From positions 1 to 29,946 of the forward strand of contig CAZLSW010000036.1 of assembly GCA_964562375.1 (NCBI GenBank): a DNA stretch of 29,946 nt, in the 5' to 3' direction. How positions within the stretch are numbered: the first letter of the stretch is position 1; every line of letters starts with the position of its first letter. Source of the stretch: JAJPXC01 sp964562375. GTDB taxonomy: Bacteria; Bacteroidota; Bacteroidia; Bacteroidales; Muribaculaceae. The position numbers and the translations under genes are program-made. Of the stretch, positions 17,018 through 25,771 are shown in pieces. The notes below the pieces were generated by a model. That model was given only the letters and a program-made list of their open reading frames with translations. It ran no database searches and had not been told where the DNA came from.

Positions 17018-18202
17018 TCAATACAACAACCCGAACATCCACAGCGGGATGGTGTTATAAGCGCCAATCTCTATCTCGTCGGCTACAACGTAGCTGTCTG
17101 GGACGTTTTTGATTTGTTCGAAGCCTTTGTTTGGGCCTCCGACCTCAAACGTCCATTTGCCGTCAACCAAGAAATCTCCTTTTGTAGGCATCAGGATCTT
17201 GTGGGCCTGCGAAACCACCGAAGCGAAGAACGATTCGCGAACCGTGCCGATTTTCGTCTTGCCAAAGGCATACATGATATTGGAGTTGTTGAACAGGATC
17301 TTCTCGGGCTTGGCCAAGGCCGACATGTGGTCACGAGCATACAACTTGCGGATAATACCTGCTTTATCCAGCAAGTCCATGCAGAGAAGGACACTGTTGC
17401 GCGATGTGTCAAGCTGATTACTCAGATCCGTGACATTGAGGGTGAAAGGCGGCGTGTCGGCCAACAGTCCCAGGAAGCGCTTGAGTTTGTAGGTCGTGGA
17501 ATACTCGATATTACTTACCGCGGGGATTTCCTCGGATATGGTGGAGTCAATGGTGTGGAGCACGCGCTCCTCGAACGAGCCACCCATTTCCCGGTAGAAG
17601 GGATAATACCCCGACTGGAGGTACTTCTCAAAATGCGGGAGCACCTTGATTTTCATGACGAACGACATGGCGATTTTGGAGTGAGAGGTCAAGAGTTCGT
17701 CCAAGGTTATCGGATCGAAGTCTATGACTTTCTCCATCGCCAGATACTCGCGGAAGGAAAGCCCGCGCATCTCATACATGATATGGCGCCGGGAGAGATC
17801 CACTTTGGCCTTCTCAATCTGGAGCATCGAGGAACCGGTAGCCACAATGCTCAAGTCATCGTAGAAATCATAGATGTTTTTCACCTCCTGCTCCCAATTT
17901 TCATATTTGTGCACCTCGTCGAAAAAAAGGTGAGTGATGCCGTGAGTGCTGGCATATTCGGCGATGTCCAGAAGGGAGTGGGTAGCGAAAAACACATGGT
18001 CGAGCGACACGTACAACGCCTTGTCCGGGTCGGGAAAGTCCAACTTGATGTGCTGAAGAATCAAGGTGGTTTTGCCCACTCCCTTCGCGCCCTTGATGAT
18101 AATGAGCCGGGACCTCCAGTCTATCTCTTTATAAAGATAGCGGAGGAAGTCGGTATTGGTTCTTTCAAGTTTCTTCTTGTAAAGGTTGATCAGTTGCCTC
18201 AT
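17018..18202 (-). CDS. AAA_14/DUF4143 family ATPase
   Basis: 394-residue STAND-like AAA ATPase with Walker A GAKGVGKTT (38-46), Walker B HLFFDEVH (91-98), sensor-like ATGSS and a C-terminal DUF4143 region (about 200-390). Members are frequent in Bacteroidales mobile DNA, and their cellular role is not established. The gene sits antisense in the tra operon: its stop is 11 bp from the TraG stop, and its start faces the next tra gene. It has its own -7 box 20 nt upstream and a set of AAC repeats behind it. It looks like an inserted cargo gene rather than part of the transfer machinery. Confidence 0.85.
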   Translation of the reverse strand: MRQLINLYKKKLERTNTDFLRYLYKEIDWRSRLIIIKGAKGVGKTTLILQHIKLDFPDPDKALYVSLDHVFFATHSLLDIAEYASTHGITHLFFDEVHKYENWEQEVKNIYDFYDDLSIVATGSSMLQIEKAKVDLSRRHIMYEMRGLSFREYLAMEKVIDFDPITLDELLTSHSKIAMSFVMKIKVLPHFEKYLQSGYYPFYREMGGSFEERVLHTIDSTISEEIPAVSNIEYSTTYKLKRFLGLLADTPPFTLNVTDLSNQLDTSRNSVLLCMDLLDKAGIIRKLYARDHMSALAKPEKILFNNSNIMYAFGKTKIGTVRESFFASVVSQAHKILMPTKGDFLVDGKWTFEVGGPNKGFEQIKNVPDSYVVADEIEIGAYNTIPLWMFGLLY

Positions 18203-18221
18203 GATGCATTGGATTTGACCG

Positions 18222-18229
18222 CAAAGGTA
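18222..18229 (-). promoter_or_regulatory. Predicted -7 promoter box of the AAA_14/DUF4143 gene
   Basis: The minus strand reads TACCTTTG, an exact TAnnTTTG box ending 20 nt before the ATG at 18202. Spacing matches the other cargo genes of the window. Confidence 0.65.
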
Positions 18230-18256
18230 CGCGATTTTGTTCTATCTTGCAATCTC

Positions 18257-18302
18257 AAAACAACAAAATTACTTCATTTTGTTGTTTGTAAACAACAAAA
18301 TT
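18257..18302. repeat. Triple AAACAACAAAAT repeat, candidate operator
   Basis: AAACAACAAAATT occurs at 18258-18270 and 18290-18302, and its inverse ATTTTGTTGTTT at 18276-18287 between them. The middle copy can pair with either neighbour. The block covers the -33 region and upstream DNA of the ATPase promoter. Autoregulation by the ATPase or control by another factor is a guess. Confidence 0.7.
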
Positions 18303-18383
18303 GGCAAAATCTGCTCCTTCCAAGAAGCAAAAGCTGGCCTAATTTGATTATTGCAATGAGCAAACAGATAAAAATGACTGAAT

Positions 18384-20912
18384 ATGAGGTTGAGGCTTAG
18401 AATGATTTTATGGGTCTTGGCTTTTAGGCTCCTTGGCACAGTGGGTGCGCAAGCCCAGTATGTGAAGATCAACATCGATCGCGAGACCTTGGCCACGATG
18501 GCCGCTGCCTATGCCACCGAGGCTTTGGTCGAGAGTTTCTATAACGAGCAAGCGGGCAAGATTTTGGAGAAGTATCAGTCCGCGGAGGTCGCAGCAGCCG
18601 CTATATTCGCCAGCAAATATCTCGACCGCAAGGCGTTGACCACGCTCGGCATTTGGGGTGACGGCACACAGAACTATTACTACCGACGAATCTATACCTT
18701 GGTTGCCACCAAGATTATGCCCAAAATATGGACGGTCGCCGGATTGATGCTGAAATCCCCGATGACAGCCGTCTATTGGGGTAGTTACCTGATGAAGATA
18801 TGCCAGGAAACCAAGAATCTGTGCTACCAATTTGAATCGGTAGTTACCAATTCATCCTTGTCGTTCCGAGGAATCACGTTCTTGGAGATGGATCCGAGGG
18901 TGAAAGCGTTGGTCGACATCACAAAGATGGGAGGCGTTGACTGGAAAGCTACGCTCGACGGAATCGCGGCTCTACCCCAGTCGTTCACCAAGGACGATTT
19001 GAAAGCCGACCTTGACAACCTCTACGCCTTCGGGGCGAGCATCGCCGGCAACGCGGGTGACAACCTTATCGGCGCGGTCTATGACCAAAGCACTTTCCAC
19101 GACTTGTTCAACGGCAAGGTTTCCAACATCATTGACATCCTCGACCATTACGAGGCGTTGTATATGAGCCTTGACCGATCAATAGGCAATACACTAATGG
19201 GTATCATAGGTGCTCCGACCAACGTGGGTGCGATGTTCACCGTGGGTGATTACGACATCAACCAATGGGTGACCAACTATGTGGACAATGACGAATCCAC
19301 CTATTACACCCAAACATGGCGCATCTATTGGCGTGACCAAGGCTCGGAGATCGTGTGCGACTACAATCCCCCGACCGACCAAAAGTCCATCCTTAACGGT
19401 GGTGAGTGGAAACGCTACCGCACTTCAAACTCATCGTATTACCCCACCGACGAGCAGCGTGAGGCTATCCTTGCCAACTCTGAGAGCTATGCCGGATGGA
19501 GCCGCGACAAGGTAAACTCCCTAAACGCGTCGGGTGACGGCTGTGTGTATACCTTCGAGAAAGAACTGCAGTCCTACACCTTCGGCTCGGGCTTGACTTA
19601 CAAGATTAGGGCGTTCGCCTACTCCATCAAGGTCACAAAGAGTTGGGACATCAAAGAGTACATTGAGGAGTACGTGTTTGACAGCCGCACGATGGATTTC
19701 GACACTTTCATGCGTATGCTCCTTGAAAATGTCAACGCCCTGAACGAGAATGGAGACGGCAAGATCTACGGCTATGAGGGTGATGCCCGCAATTACTACA
19801 CCGTGGCTGACGCTGAGAAGATGGCTGGTTGTGAGACAGCCATTATCTCCGTGACCTGCCACGATTACGCCGAACTGATGTCGGGTTCCACCCAGTATAA
19901 ATGTGGCGGTTGCGGCTCGTCGGTCAACGACCACACCCGCCAATGCTCGATGTCAACCACCGTCACCAACGACAATCTCGACATATCAAAGCTCCAGCAG
20001 AGCCTATCCGAGGCACAAGCTAAGGTTGACGCGTTGAAAGCTGAAATCGGAGCGTTGTCCGACCGCAACACTGAGCTATTGAAACTTATAGGCAAAGCGA
20101 CGGTCGAGGAAGCAATGTCCTTGCGTCAGGAATATAACTCCAACAAAGACCGTATCGAACAGTTGCAGGGCGAGTTGGCGTTGTGGCAGTCCCCAGTGTC
20201 GTCGCTGCAAGCCGCCATCGCCGAGGCCCAGGAGGGAGAGTCCGTGCAGACCGATGACTACTACCGAATCCCCGCTATTATGGCCGAGGTGCAGACCGCT
20301 TTCGCTATAGCCTGGCAAGACAGCGGGGCGTGGGAGGGCAACACGTTTGTGCGATACGGCAAGGCGCAGAACATCCAAGGCGCGCTACGTTTCGAGGCCA
20401 CCGTTTCCATAGCCCGCAAACCCAAGTATTTTATGGGCATCAAAATACACCGAGCCATTGTGCAGATAGTGTGGAAAGTGACAGGGGAGTTCTCCGACTC
20501 GCAGGTGGTAAACATACTCCAGCTCGACCCAAAGGCTTCCGACGAATCAAAGGCGCAGCTCGTCAACAATCGTATCTCGCAAGTGGCGCAGGACTATCCC
20601 GGTTGCGATGTGACAACGGAGTATGTAAAGACCGACCCCACCGAGGACACGGGCAACGTCGACACGTTCCATCTTCTTTGGGCATCAGACAGACTTGCTG
20701 TTGCCAAGGAGGTCGAGACTCGGTTGACGGCAATCTACGCCGATCTCGTGTCATTGGAGAAGATGATGCACTACAAGTACACCATCATTGACGCTTTGAA
20801 AGGTATCGCCCCGCACATCAACGACACCTACGGTCGCCGTCAGTCGCTTCTGGAAGAAAGTTACCAACGTTGGCGCGAAAACGCCCGCTTGCAGAGAGGA
20901 GGTCGGAAATGA
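18384..20912 (+). CDS. Large exported conjugation-operon protein
   Basis: 842 residues. The signal peptide (about 1-25) ends VGAQAQ. A helical region with hydrophobic stretches (about 50-150) follows, then a large soluble part. At about residues 500-530 a cluster of Cys and His (KCGGCGSS, then HTRQC) could bind metal. A coiled coil at about 535-615 (QQSLSEAQAKVDALKAEIG) comes next, and the C-terminal third is mixed. It lies in the tra operon between TraG and a 237-residue exported protein, separated from TraG by the antisense ATPase. Location suggests a periplasmic or outer-membrane component of the mating apparatus. I do not recognise a named family. Confidence 0.75.
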   Translation: MRLRLRMILWVLAFRLLGTVGAQAQYVKINIDRETLATMAAAYATEALVESFYNEQAGKILEKYQSAEVAAAAIFASKYLDRKALTTLGIWGDGTQNYYYRRIYTLVATKIMPKIWTVAGLMLKSPMTAVYWGSYLMKICQETKNLCYQFESVVTNSSLSFRGITFLEMDPRVKALVDITKMGGVDWKATLDGIAALPQSFTKDDLKADLDNLYAFGASIAGNAGDNLIGAVYDQSTFHDLFNGKVSNIIDILDHYEALYMSLDRSIGNTLMGIIGAPTNVGAMFTVGDYDINQWVTNYVDNDESTYYTQTWRIYWRDQGSEIVCDYNPPTDQKSILNGGEWKRYRTSNSSYYPTDEQREAILANSESYAGWSRDKVNSLNASGDGCVYTFEKELQSYTFGSGLTYKIRAFAYSIKVTKSWDIKEYIEEYVFDSRTMDFDTFMRMLLENVNALNENGDGKIYGYEGDARNYYTVADAEKMAGCETAIISVTCHDYAELMSGSTQYKCGGCGSSVNDHTRQCSMSTTVTNDNLDISKLQQSLSEAQAKVDALKAEIGALSDRNTELLKLIGKATVEEAMSLRQEYNSNKDRIEQLQGELALWQSPVSSLQAAIAEAQEGESVQTDDYYRIPAIMAEVQTAFAIAWQDSGAWEGNTFVRYGKAQNIQGALRFEATVSIARKPKYFMGIKIHRAIVQIVWKVTGEFSDSQVVNILQLDPKASDESKAQLVNNRISQVAQDYPGCDVTTEYVKTDPTEDTGNVDTFHLLWASDRLAVAKEVETRLTAIYADLVSLEKMMHYKYTIIDALKGIAPHINDTYGRRQSLLEESYQRWRENARLQRGGRK

Positions 20913-20917
20913 GAGCC

Positions 20918-22128
20918 TCAAAGTTCCGCAAGAAGGAAGTCCCGAAGATGGAGCCGTTCAACCCCATCTATTTCATCATGCCATCCAAGTTTTGGATCCA
21001 ACGATATCACCATCTTAGGATAGTTGTCGTCTATTTTTTTCAAGTTCCCAAACTCCCTTTCTATTGTATCTTTATCTCCAAGCAGATATGCCGCTTGAAC
21101 ATAAAGCGGGATTCCAAGTCGCTCGGCTACAAAGTCGATTTCCCCTTTTGGCAAGACACCCACTTTTGGCTTGCAATCATGGGCGGCCAAATGATGATAG
21201 ACCGCGCCTTCCAGCACCTTCTCGATGGACGATTGGAGGTTGAAGTCGATCTGCAAGTTGCGCAACCCCAAATCGGCAAAATAATATTTGGCGATGTTTG
21301 CAAGCAACGTTTTCCCATGAATGTTGTAGCGCGGCACTTCATCAATGATAAGCCCGTTTTTGAGACATCGAAGATAGTCGTTCAACCCTGGGACATTGGT
21401 ATTCTCTCCTTGGGCTTTAAGATATTTGGATATGCTGCTAACCGACACGAGTTGCCCCATATTATCCGCCAAGAAAGAGACCAAACGCATCATCAGCGTG
21501 GTATTCCTGATGTTTTCTCTTTGGAGAACATCCTTAATCAGGGTGGTAGTGTATACGCCATTGAGATAATCCCGCACTTGGTCAATTTCTCTATATCATA
21601 TCCTCTAAGACCAGGGAGTCCTCCGACAGTGAGGTATTTCATAAGGGCCTTGTCGCTGTCGCTCATGGAGTGAAAAGTAAGGAACTCCTTATAGGTCAAG
21701 CTCCTAACGGGAATTTGGATATATCTTCCCGACAGATATGTGTGCAACTCCGAGGCGAAAATATAAGCATTGCTTCCTGTGGCAACCACCTGACAAAGAT
21801 CTTCCGCGTAGAAACTGCGCAAAGCCCTCTCATATTCCTTTATATCTTGTATCTCGTCAACAAGAAGATAATTTTCCCCACCCAAAGGGAATTTGGGTTT
21901 TGCGTATCCATAGAGATCATCTGCAGTTTTGATGTCCCTGAACTCATACAGTTCTTTGTCGATGTAGACTATATTAGGGGCTTCCCTATTGGTTCGGAGC
22001 CACTTGACAAGGCTTTTCAGCACATAACTCTTACCCACGCGACGTTGACCAGTGAGGATAAGCATCATACCCCGATTAAGCAGGTCAGTCACATGGTTGA
22101 GATAAAGAGGACGGTCTATAATTTCCAT
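20918..22128 (-). pseudogene. Second AAA_14/DUF4143 family ATPase, split by a frameshift
   Basis: N-terminal half (open 21538-22128): Walker A GQRRVGKS (27-34), Walker B YLLVDEIQD (87-95), ATGSN. C-terminal half (open 20918-21577): DUF4143, beginning VRDYLNGVYTTTLIKDVL and ending RDFLLAEL. The frames join at about 21578-21588, where one missing base explains the break: GEKLT should read on into DQVRDYL. The full gene would encode about 403 residues. Its stop lies 5 bp from the stop of the 842-residue tra protein, again antisense in an operon gap. It may be a true pseudogene or a sequencing error. Upstream it has its own promoter, like the first ATPase, but the two proteins are only distantly alike. 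Confidence 0.85.
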
Positions 22129-22145
22129 TGTACTTACTTTATGCG

Positions 22146-22153
22146 CAAATTTA
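22146..22153 (-). promoter_or_regulatory. Predicted -7 promoter box of the second AAA_14/DUF4143 gene
   Basis: The minus strand reads TAAATTTG, an exact TAnnTTTG box ending 17 nt before the ATG at 22128. Confidence 0.6.
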
Positions 22154-22160
22154 GCAATTA

Positions 22161-22285
22161 TATTTTACAAAAAGGATTTTTGGACAAAAATTTAAGCCAT
22201 ATCTTACAAAATTGGGCTATTTTGATGTTTTGCAAAATATACTTTACAAAAACCCCAACTCTCAACATTTCGCAAAATATACTTT
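22161..22285. repeat. AT-rich repeats upstream of the second ATPase
   Basis: GCAAAATATACTTT occurs at 22232-22245 and again 40 bp on at 22272-22285. Related CTTACAAAA or TTTACAAAA words occur at about 22163, 22203 and 22242. They lie between the divergent ATPase and tra genes and may be operator sites for one of them. Confidence 0.55.
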
Positions 22286-22296
22286 GCGGCTTGAGA

Positions 22297-23010
22297 ATGT
22301 GGCTTATTGTTCTGTTTCTCCTTTCACCTTTCATCGCCAAGGCGCAATACGGCTTTGACGCTCCGGTGGTGGAGGCGTATATCGACGACCACAAGCAGGT
22401 GCGGTCGCTCCTTATGCTGCGGGCCACATTGGAGCAAGGCAACGCCATACTTCACGAATGCTCGGCTGACGCTGCGAAGGATTATCAGAACATCAACGAC
22501 GAGTTTGACAGATACACCCGGGCTTTTGACGTGATTGACGCAGTATATCAGGGACTGCGCTTGGCGATGAATGTCTATACAACGATTGATAATGTGTCAA
22601 CCACCATCAGCAAATACCAGTCACTGGTCAACACCTACCGAGACAAGGTGTTTCTTCGGGGAAGCTTCGAGGGCTCAGACACTGTTATTGTCACCATCGC
22701 AGCTAAGGGCATATCGATGATAGGCAACGAGGTCAGTCACCTGACCCGCTCCGTGGGCGACCTTGTGTTATATGTCAGCGGGGCCGCGGCTTGCTCGACC
22801 GCCAACCTCGTGCTGATTTTGGAGAGCATAAACCGCTCGCTCGACGACATCGAGAGGGCGATTCGCCGCGTCTACTACGACACTTGGCGGTATATGCAGG
22901 TGAGAATGGGATATTGGAAGTCCCCGGTCTATAACATCCACACCCGACGGCAGCTTGTCAAGCAAGCCCTTGAACGCTGGGTTGACAGCAGCCACGAAGC
23001 CATAAAATGA
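22297..23010 (+). CDS. Exported helical conjugation-operon protein
   Basis: 237 residues from the ATG at 22297, chosen because it opens a good signal peptide (MWLIVLFLLSPFIAKAQ); the frame is open further upstream but that DNA is repeat-rich promoter sequence. The mature part is mostly alpha-helical with no membrane segment. It could be a VirB5-like or periplasmic scaffold protein by position. Its stop overlaps the DUF5045 start by 4 nt (ATGA), showing they belong to one operon. No family is recognised. Confidence 0.7.
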   Translation: MWLIVLFLLSPFIAKAQYGFDAPVVEAYIDDHKQVRSLLMLRATLEQGNAILHECSADAAKDYQNINDEFDRYTRAFDVIDAVYQGLRLAMNVYTTIDNVSTTISKYQSLVNTYRDKVFLRGSFEGSDTVIVTIAAKGISMIGNEVSHLTRSVGDLVLYVSGAAACSTANLVLILESINRSLDDIERAIRRVYYDTWRYMQVRMGYWKSPVYNIHTRRQLVKQALERWVDSSHEAIK

Positions 23011-23825
23011 AAGCCATGAACAACAAAGTTCTGATAATATCAATGTGCATTGTGAAATGTGCAATGTGCAATGCACAGAATGTGAGCTATGACCACGATT
23101 CCTCCAAGGAGAATCAGATAAAGGTGATGGAGATTGGCCAGGGCAACCTCACTCCCGAGTGGTACTACTGGATGTTCCACAACAATTACCGCTCGTCAGC
23201 CGCTCGCAACAACAAACTGCTCCAGCGCAATGTGGCATCGTCGGGGTACTACATGCAGGTTGATGACGCTGAGAAACTTGATTCGGCGATGGTGAAACGA
23301 GCCGAGATCGAGGCGTTGAATGTAGCCGACCGTTCGGGAGGTGTCGCCGACTTAGCGTGGGCCACGGAGAAAGGCAAGGTCGAGAGCAAGATGAACTCCT
23401 TTTGGAAGAACATCAACCGCATCGTCCCCGCGGGAGGCTCGGCCGCGTTGCGTACCCACTGGATCGAGATTTACAACACCCGATGCTGCGGGTTGGCCGC
23501 GGTACAAAACGCATACATGCCCAACTCCGAGCGCAAGCGTGTCTACCTCGGAGCCTACGAAGACATCAGCGAACAAAACCGATTGCTTGTAAAGCAGCTC
23601 GCGTCACTCAACAAGACGGCCTATGCCCGCAAACTTCTCAACGCAAGGGGACAAAAAATGGAAACCGAACGCACAGAGATTTTATCGGGAGCCTACTCCC
23701 GATGGCGCGAAGCCTCTCTTGGAGGGGAAGGCGGCGGAGGCGGTGGAAATCCAATCGGTCCAATCGTCAATCCGTTCCGTCCCGAGCCTGAAATTGTCGA
23801 CACCATAACAAAATTAATCGAATAA
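23007..23825 (+). CDS. DUF5045 family conjugation protein
   Basis: 272 residues with an N-terminal signal peptide ending MCNAQ. The core carries hallmark phrases of DUF5045: VSYDHDSSKENQIKVME, YYWMFHNNYRSSA, QVDDAEKLDSAMVKRAE and NVADRSGGVADLAW. A glycine-rich stretch and a proline-rich end follow. DUF5045 proteins accompany TraE/TraG in Bacteroidales conjugative elements and are thought to be exported parts of the machinery. Translationally coupled to the gene before it. It is the last recognisable tra gene; traJ and later genes do not follow. Confidence 0.75.
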   Translation: MKAMNNKVLIISMCIVKCAMCNAQNVSYDHDSSKENQIKVMEIGQGNLTPEWYYWMFHNNYRSSAARNNKLLQRNVASSGYYMQVDDAEKLDSAMVKRAEIEALNVADRSGGVADLAWATEKGKVESKMNSFWKNINRIVPAGGSAALRTHWIEIYNTRCCGLAAVQNAYMPNSERKRVYLGAYEDISEQNRLLVKQLASLNKTAYARKLLNARGQKMETERTEILSGAYSRWREASLGGEGGGGGGNPIGPIVNPFRPEPEIVDTITKLIE

Positions 23826-23848
23826 CCATTTCCATACAATTCTAAAAC

Positions 23849-24721
23849 ATGAACGACAAATTGCAAATTTTCAACCACGAGGCTTTTGGCCAGATCAGAA
23901 CCGTTATCGGTGATGACGGCGAGCCGAGATTCTGCCTAAGGGATGTGTGTAGATCTCTTGGATTAACTTCAAAAGGTGTAGGACAAAGACTCTCCGATGA
24001 GGTAATTTCAAATTACCCCATCGTAGATTCGCTTGGCCGTCAACAACTTGCGACCTTTGTCAATGAGGATGGTCTATATGATGTCATCCTCGAGAGCCGC
24101 AAGCCAGATGCCAAGGCTTTCCGCAAATGGGTCACCTCCGAGGTGCTCCCCTCCATTCGTAAACACGGTATGTACATGACCGACAACGCCATAGAGAAGG
24201 CGCTGGAGAATCCGGATTTCTTGTTAATCACTCTCCAAAAATTGCAGTCGGAGCGTGATGCCCGAATCAAGGCCGAGGAGGAAGCCCAGCGTCAAGCCGA
24301 GATTGTCCACTCACAGGAATCCATAATCTCGTCCCAAATCGAGAAAATCGACATCTTGGAGGAGAAAACCGAGTTCACCGACAAGGTGCTAAAATCCAAT
24401 TCCCTTGTCAACATCTCGCAGATCGCCAACGACTACGGACTGAGCGGGGCCGCATTGAACCAAATCCTCAAAGAGAACAAGATCATCTATTGGCAAGGCG
24501 GCCAATGGAATCTCTATGCCAACTACAAACAGTATGGTCAATCCGTCACCGACTACAATGATGACAAGGGCTATGTTAAGATGCGTCTGAAATGGACACA
24601 TGAAGGACGTATGTTCATCCACCGCTTACTCCTCCGACTGGGTTACCATACCAATACAGATCGCTCTTTGGAGTGCGAGAGGGAAAAATCCATCCAACTA
24701 ACCATTAACTTTAACTCCTAA
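23849..24721 (+). CDS. BRO-N and KilA-C domain protein (phage antirepressor-like)
   Basis: 290 residues with a BRO-N domain at about 8-115 (FCLRDVCRSLGL, FVNEDGLYDVILESRKPDAKAFRKWVTSEVLPSIRKHG). A coiled coil (about 130-175) and a C-terminal KilA-C/ANT region (about 185-280; ISQIANDYGLSGAALNQILKE, GRMFIHRLL) follow. Such proteins act as phage antirepressors or DNA-binding regulators. It lies 23 nt after DUF5045 and could share its transcript. A role in switching the element's genes is inferred. Confidence 0.88.
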   Translation: MNDKLQIFNHEAFGQIRTVIGDDGEPRFCLRDVCRSLGLTSKGVGQRLSDEVISNYPIVDSLGRQQLATFVNEDGLYDVILESRKPDAKAFRKWVTSEVLPSIRKHGMYMTDNAIEKALENPDFLLITLQKLQSERDARIKAEEEAQRQAEIVHSQESIISSQIEKIDILEEKTEFTDKVLKSNSLVNISQIANDYGLSGAALNQILKENKIIYWQGGQWNLYANYKQYGQSVTDYNDDKGYVKMRLKWTHEGRMFIHRLLLRLGYHTNTDRSLECEREKSIQLTINFNS

Positions 24722-24727
24722 AACATC

Positions 24728-25054
24728 ATGGAAAGAACCGTCAACCATCCCGTCCTGGGAGAAATCAAAGTCTTTGACTATGAGGGTGAGCGTTATTATC
24801 GCGCATATCCTGTGGCCCTCAAACTTGGGTACAAAACGGTGCCCCGAATCCTAAAGAACCACCCCGTAGTTTACACGGAGGAGCAAGCCATCTTAGGGCG
24901 CAACCGATTCACCCGCTATGTGCGATATGTGGGTCTTCCCACCATCCTTCACTGGCTGAAAAACAGAAATTACCGTGCGACTTCCGACCTCGCCATTCGC
25001 TACAAACAAGCCAGACGCGCCATCCTCGACTACCATTTCCAACCTCTTGACTGA
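24728..25054 (+). CDS. Small protein, possibly BRO-N-like
   Basis: 108 residues. The stretch GEIKVFDYEGERYYRAYPVA followed by LKLGYK resembles a shortened BRO-N domain, and the C-terminal half is basic. It follows the BRO/KilA-C gene after 6 nt, and its TGA overlaps the next start (TGATG). Probably a small regulator paired with that gene; no family is assigned with confidence. Confidence 0.6.
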   Translation: MERTVNHPVLGEIKVFDYEGERYYRAYPVALKLGYKTVPRILKNHPVVYTEEQAILGRNRFTRYVRYVGLPTILHWLKNRNYRATSDLAIRYKQARRAILDYHFQPLD

Positions 25055-25476
25055 TGGATGAAAGCATCTTGAGCGACTTCGGCATAAACCTCTTGGAGGA
25101 GGAGATCGATGACGTTATCTTCCAGACCAACGAGTTCCTGTGTGACGCGACCTTCACCGGCACACAGGGCCCGTTCTGGTGGTTATCGCAATTCGTGGCA
25201 GAATTCCTTGCGGAATCGTTTATCAATCAACCGCTTACCGATTTGCCGCTTTATGGCGGTAAGATGTCGCGGGACAAAAATGGGACAAAAACGATGGAAA
25301 ATAAATCCTTTCAGATGTTGTCGCCCACAGGCTCGTTCAAGGTTCTCTTTGCTCCGACAAAGTTACAATATCGCCCCGCCATTTCCAAATTTCAGAGAAA
25401 ATTTTTAGCCGAAATCATTCAGCCGATTCTCATGGAAAAATTATCTGGTCAATTTTTGAACGAATGTCTCATTTAG
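25054..25476 (+). CDS. Hypothetical protein
   Basis: 140 codons. The first 70 residues look like a normal acidic protein (MDESILSDFGINLLEEEIDD). From about residue 72 the sequence changes character and contains GGGACAAAAA(T) repeats in the DNA, so the second half may be non-native sequence. Start overlaps the preceding stop. Unknown function. Confidence 0.45.
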   Translation: MDESILSDFGINLLEEEIDDVIFQTNEFLCDATFTGTQGPFWWLSQFVAEFLAESFINQPLTDLPLYGGKMSRDKNGTKTMENKSFQMLSPTGSFKVLFAPTKLQYRPAISKFQRKFLAEIIQPILMEKLSGQFLNECLI

Positions 25477-25478
25477 GT

Positions 25479-25511
25479 ATGATTAATGTCTCATTTTCAG
25501 ACGTTAATCAT
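25479..25511 (+). terminator. Hairpin after the BRO gene cluster
   Basis: ATGATTAATGTC (25479-25490) pairs with GACGTTAATCAT (25500-25511) with a single T-G position and a 9-base loop. It begins just after the stop of the preceding gene. AAAATTT follows, so it may be a weak terminator. Beyond it up to 25771 I see no gene and no strong promoter box. Confidence 0.45.
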
Positions 25512-25771
25512 AAAATTTGCAAAAATGTTGCTGACGCGGAGACGGAAATTTGGCGATTCGTGGAATCGGTATTAACTTGCGCCACGAAAGCTAAAAGTAA
25601 CTGGCAACGCCGGGGCGTTTCCCTTTAGGTTTGCAAAACTTCACCAGGGAGATTGTGATTTGTAGGCCCCGCACTAAGTGCTTCCATACCCGAGTATACA
25701 GGTTTAGCTTGGCCAGCGGTTTTCAGCGATATATTATTCTTGTTTAACAATCTAACATTCCTAAATTTCAC

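Noticed and set aside
16889..18400. 503-codon open frame on the plus strand
   Set aside because: It is the exact antisense of the AAA_14/DUF4143 gene at 17018-18202, whose motifs are clear; the plus-strand translation has no domain.
20870..21673. Plus-strand frame starting MRASKFRKKEV at 20909, which looked like the start of a truncated tra gene after the 842-residue protein
   Set aside because: These bases encode, on the other strand, the conserved C-terminus of the second ATPase (ending RDFLLAEL), so the plus-strand reading is a mirror.
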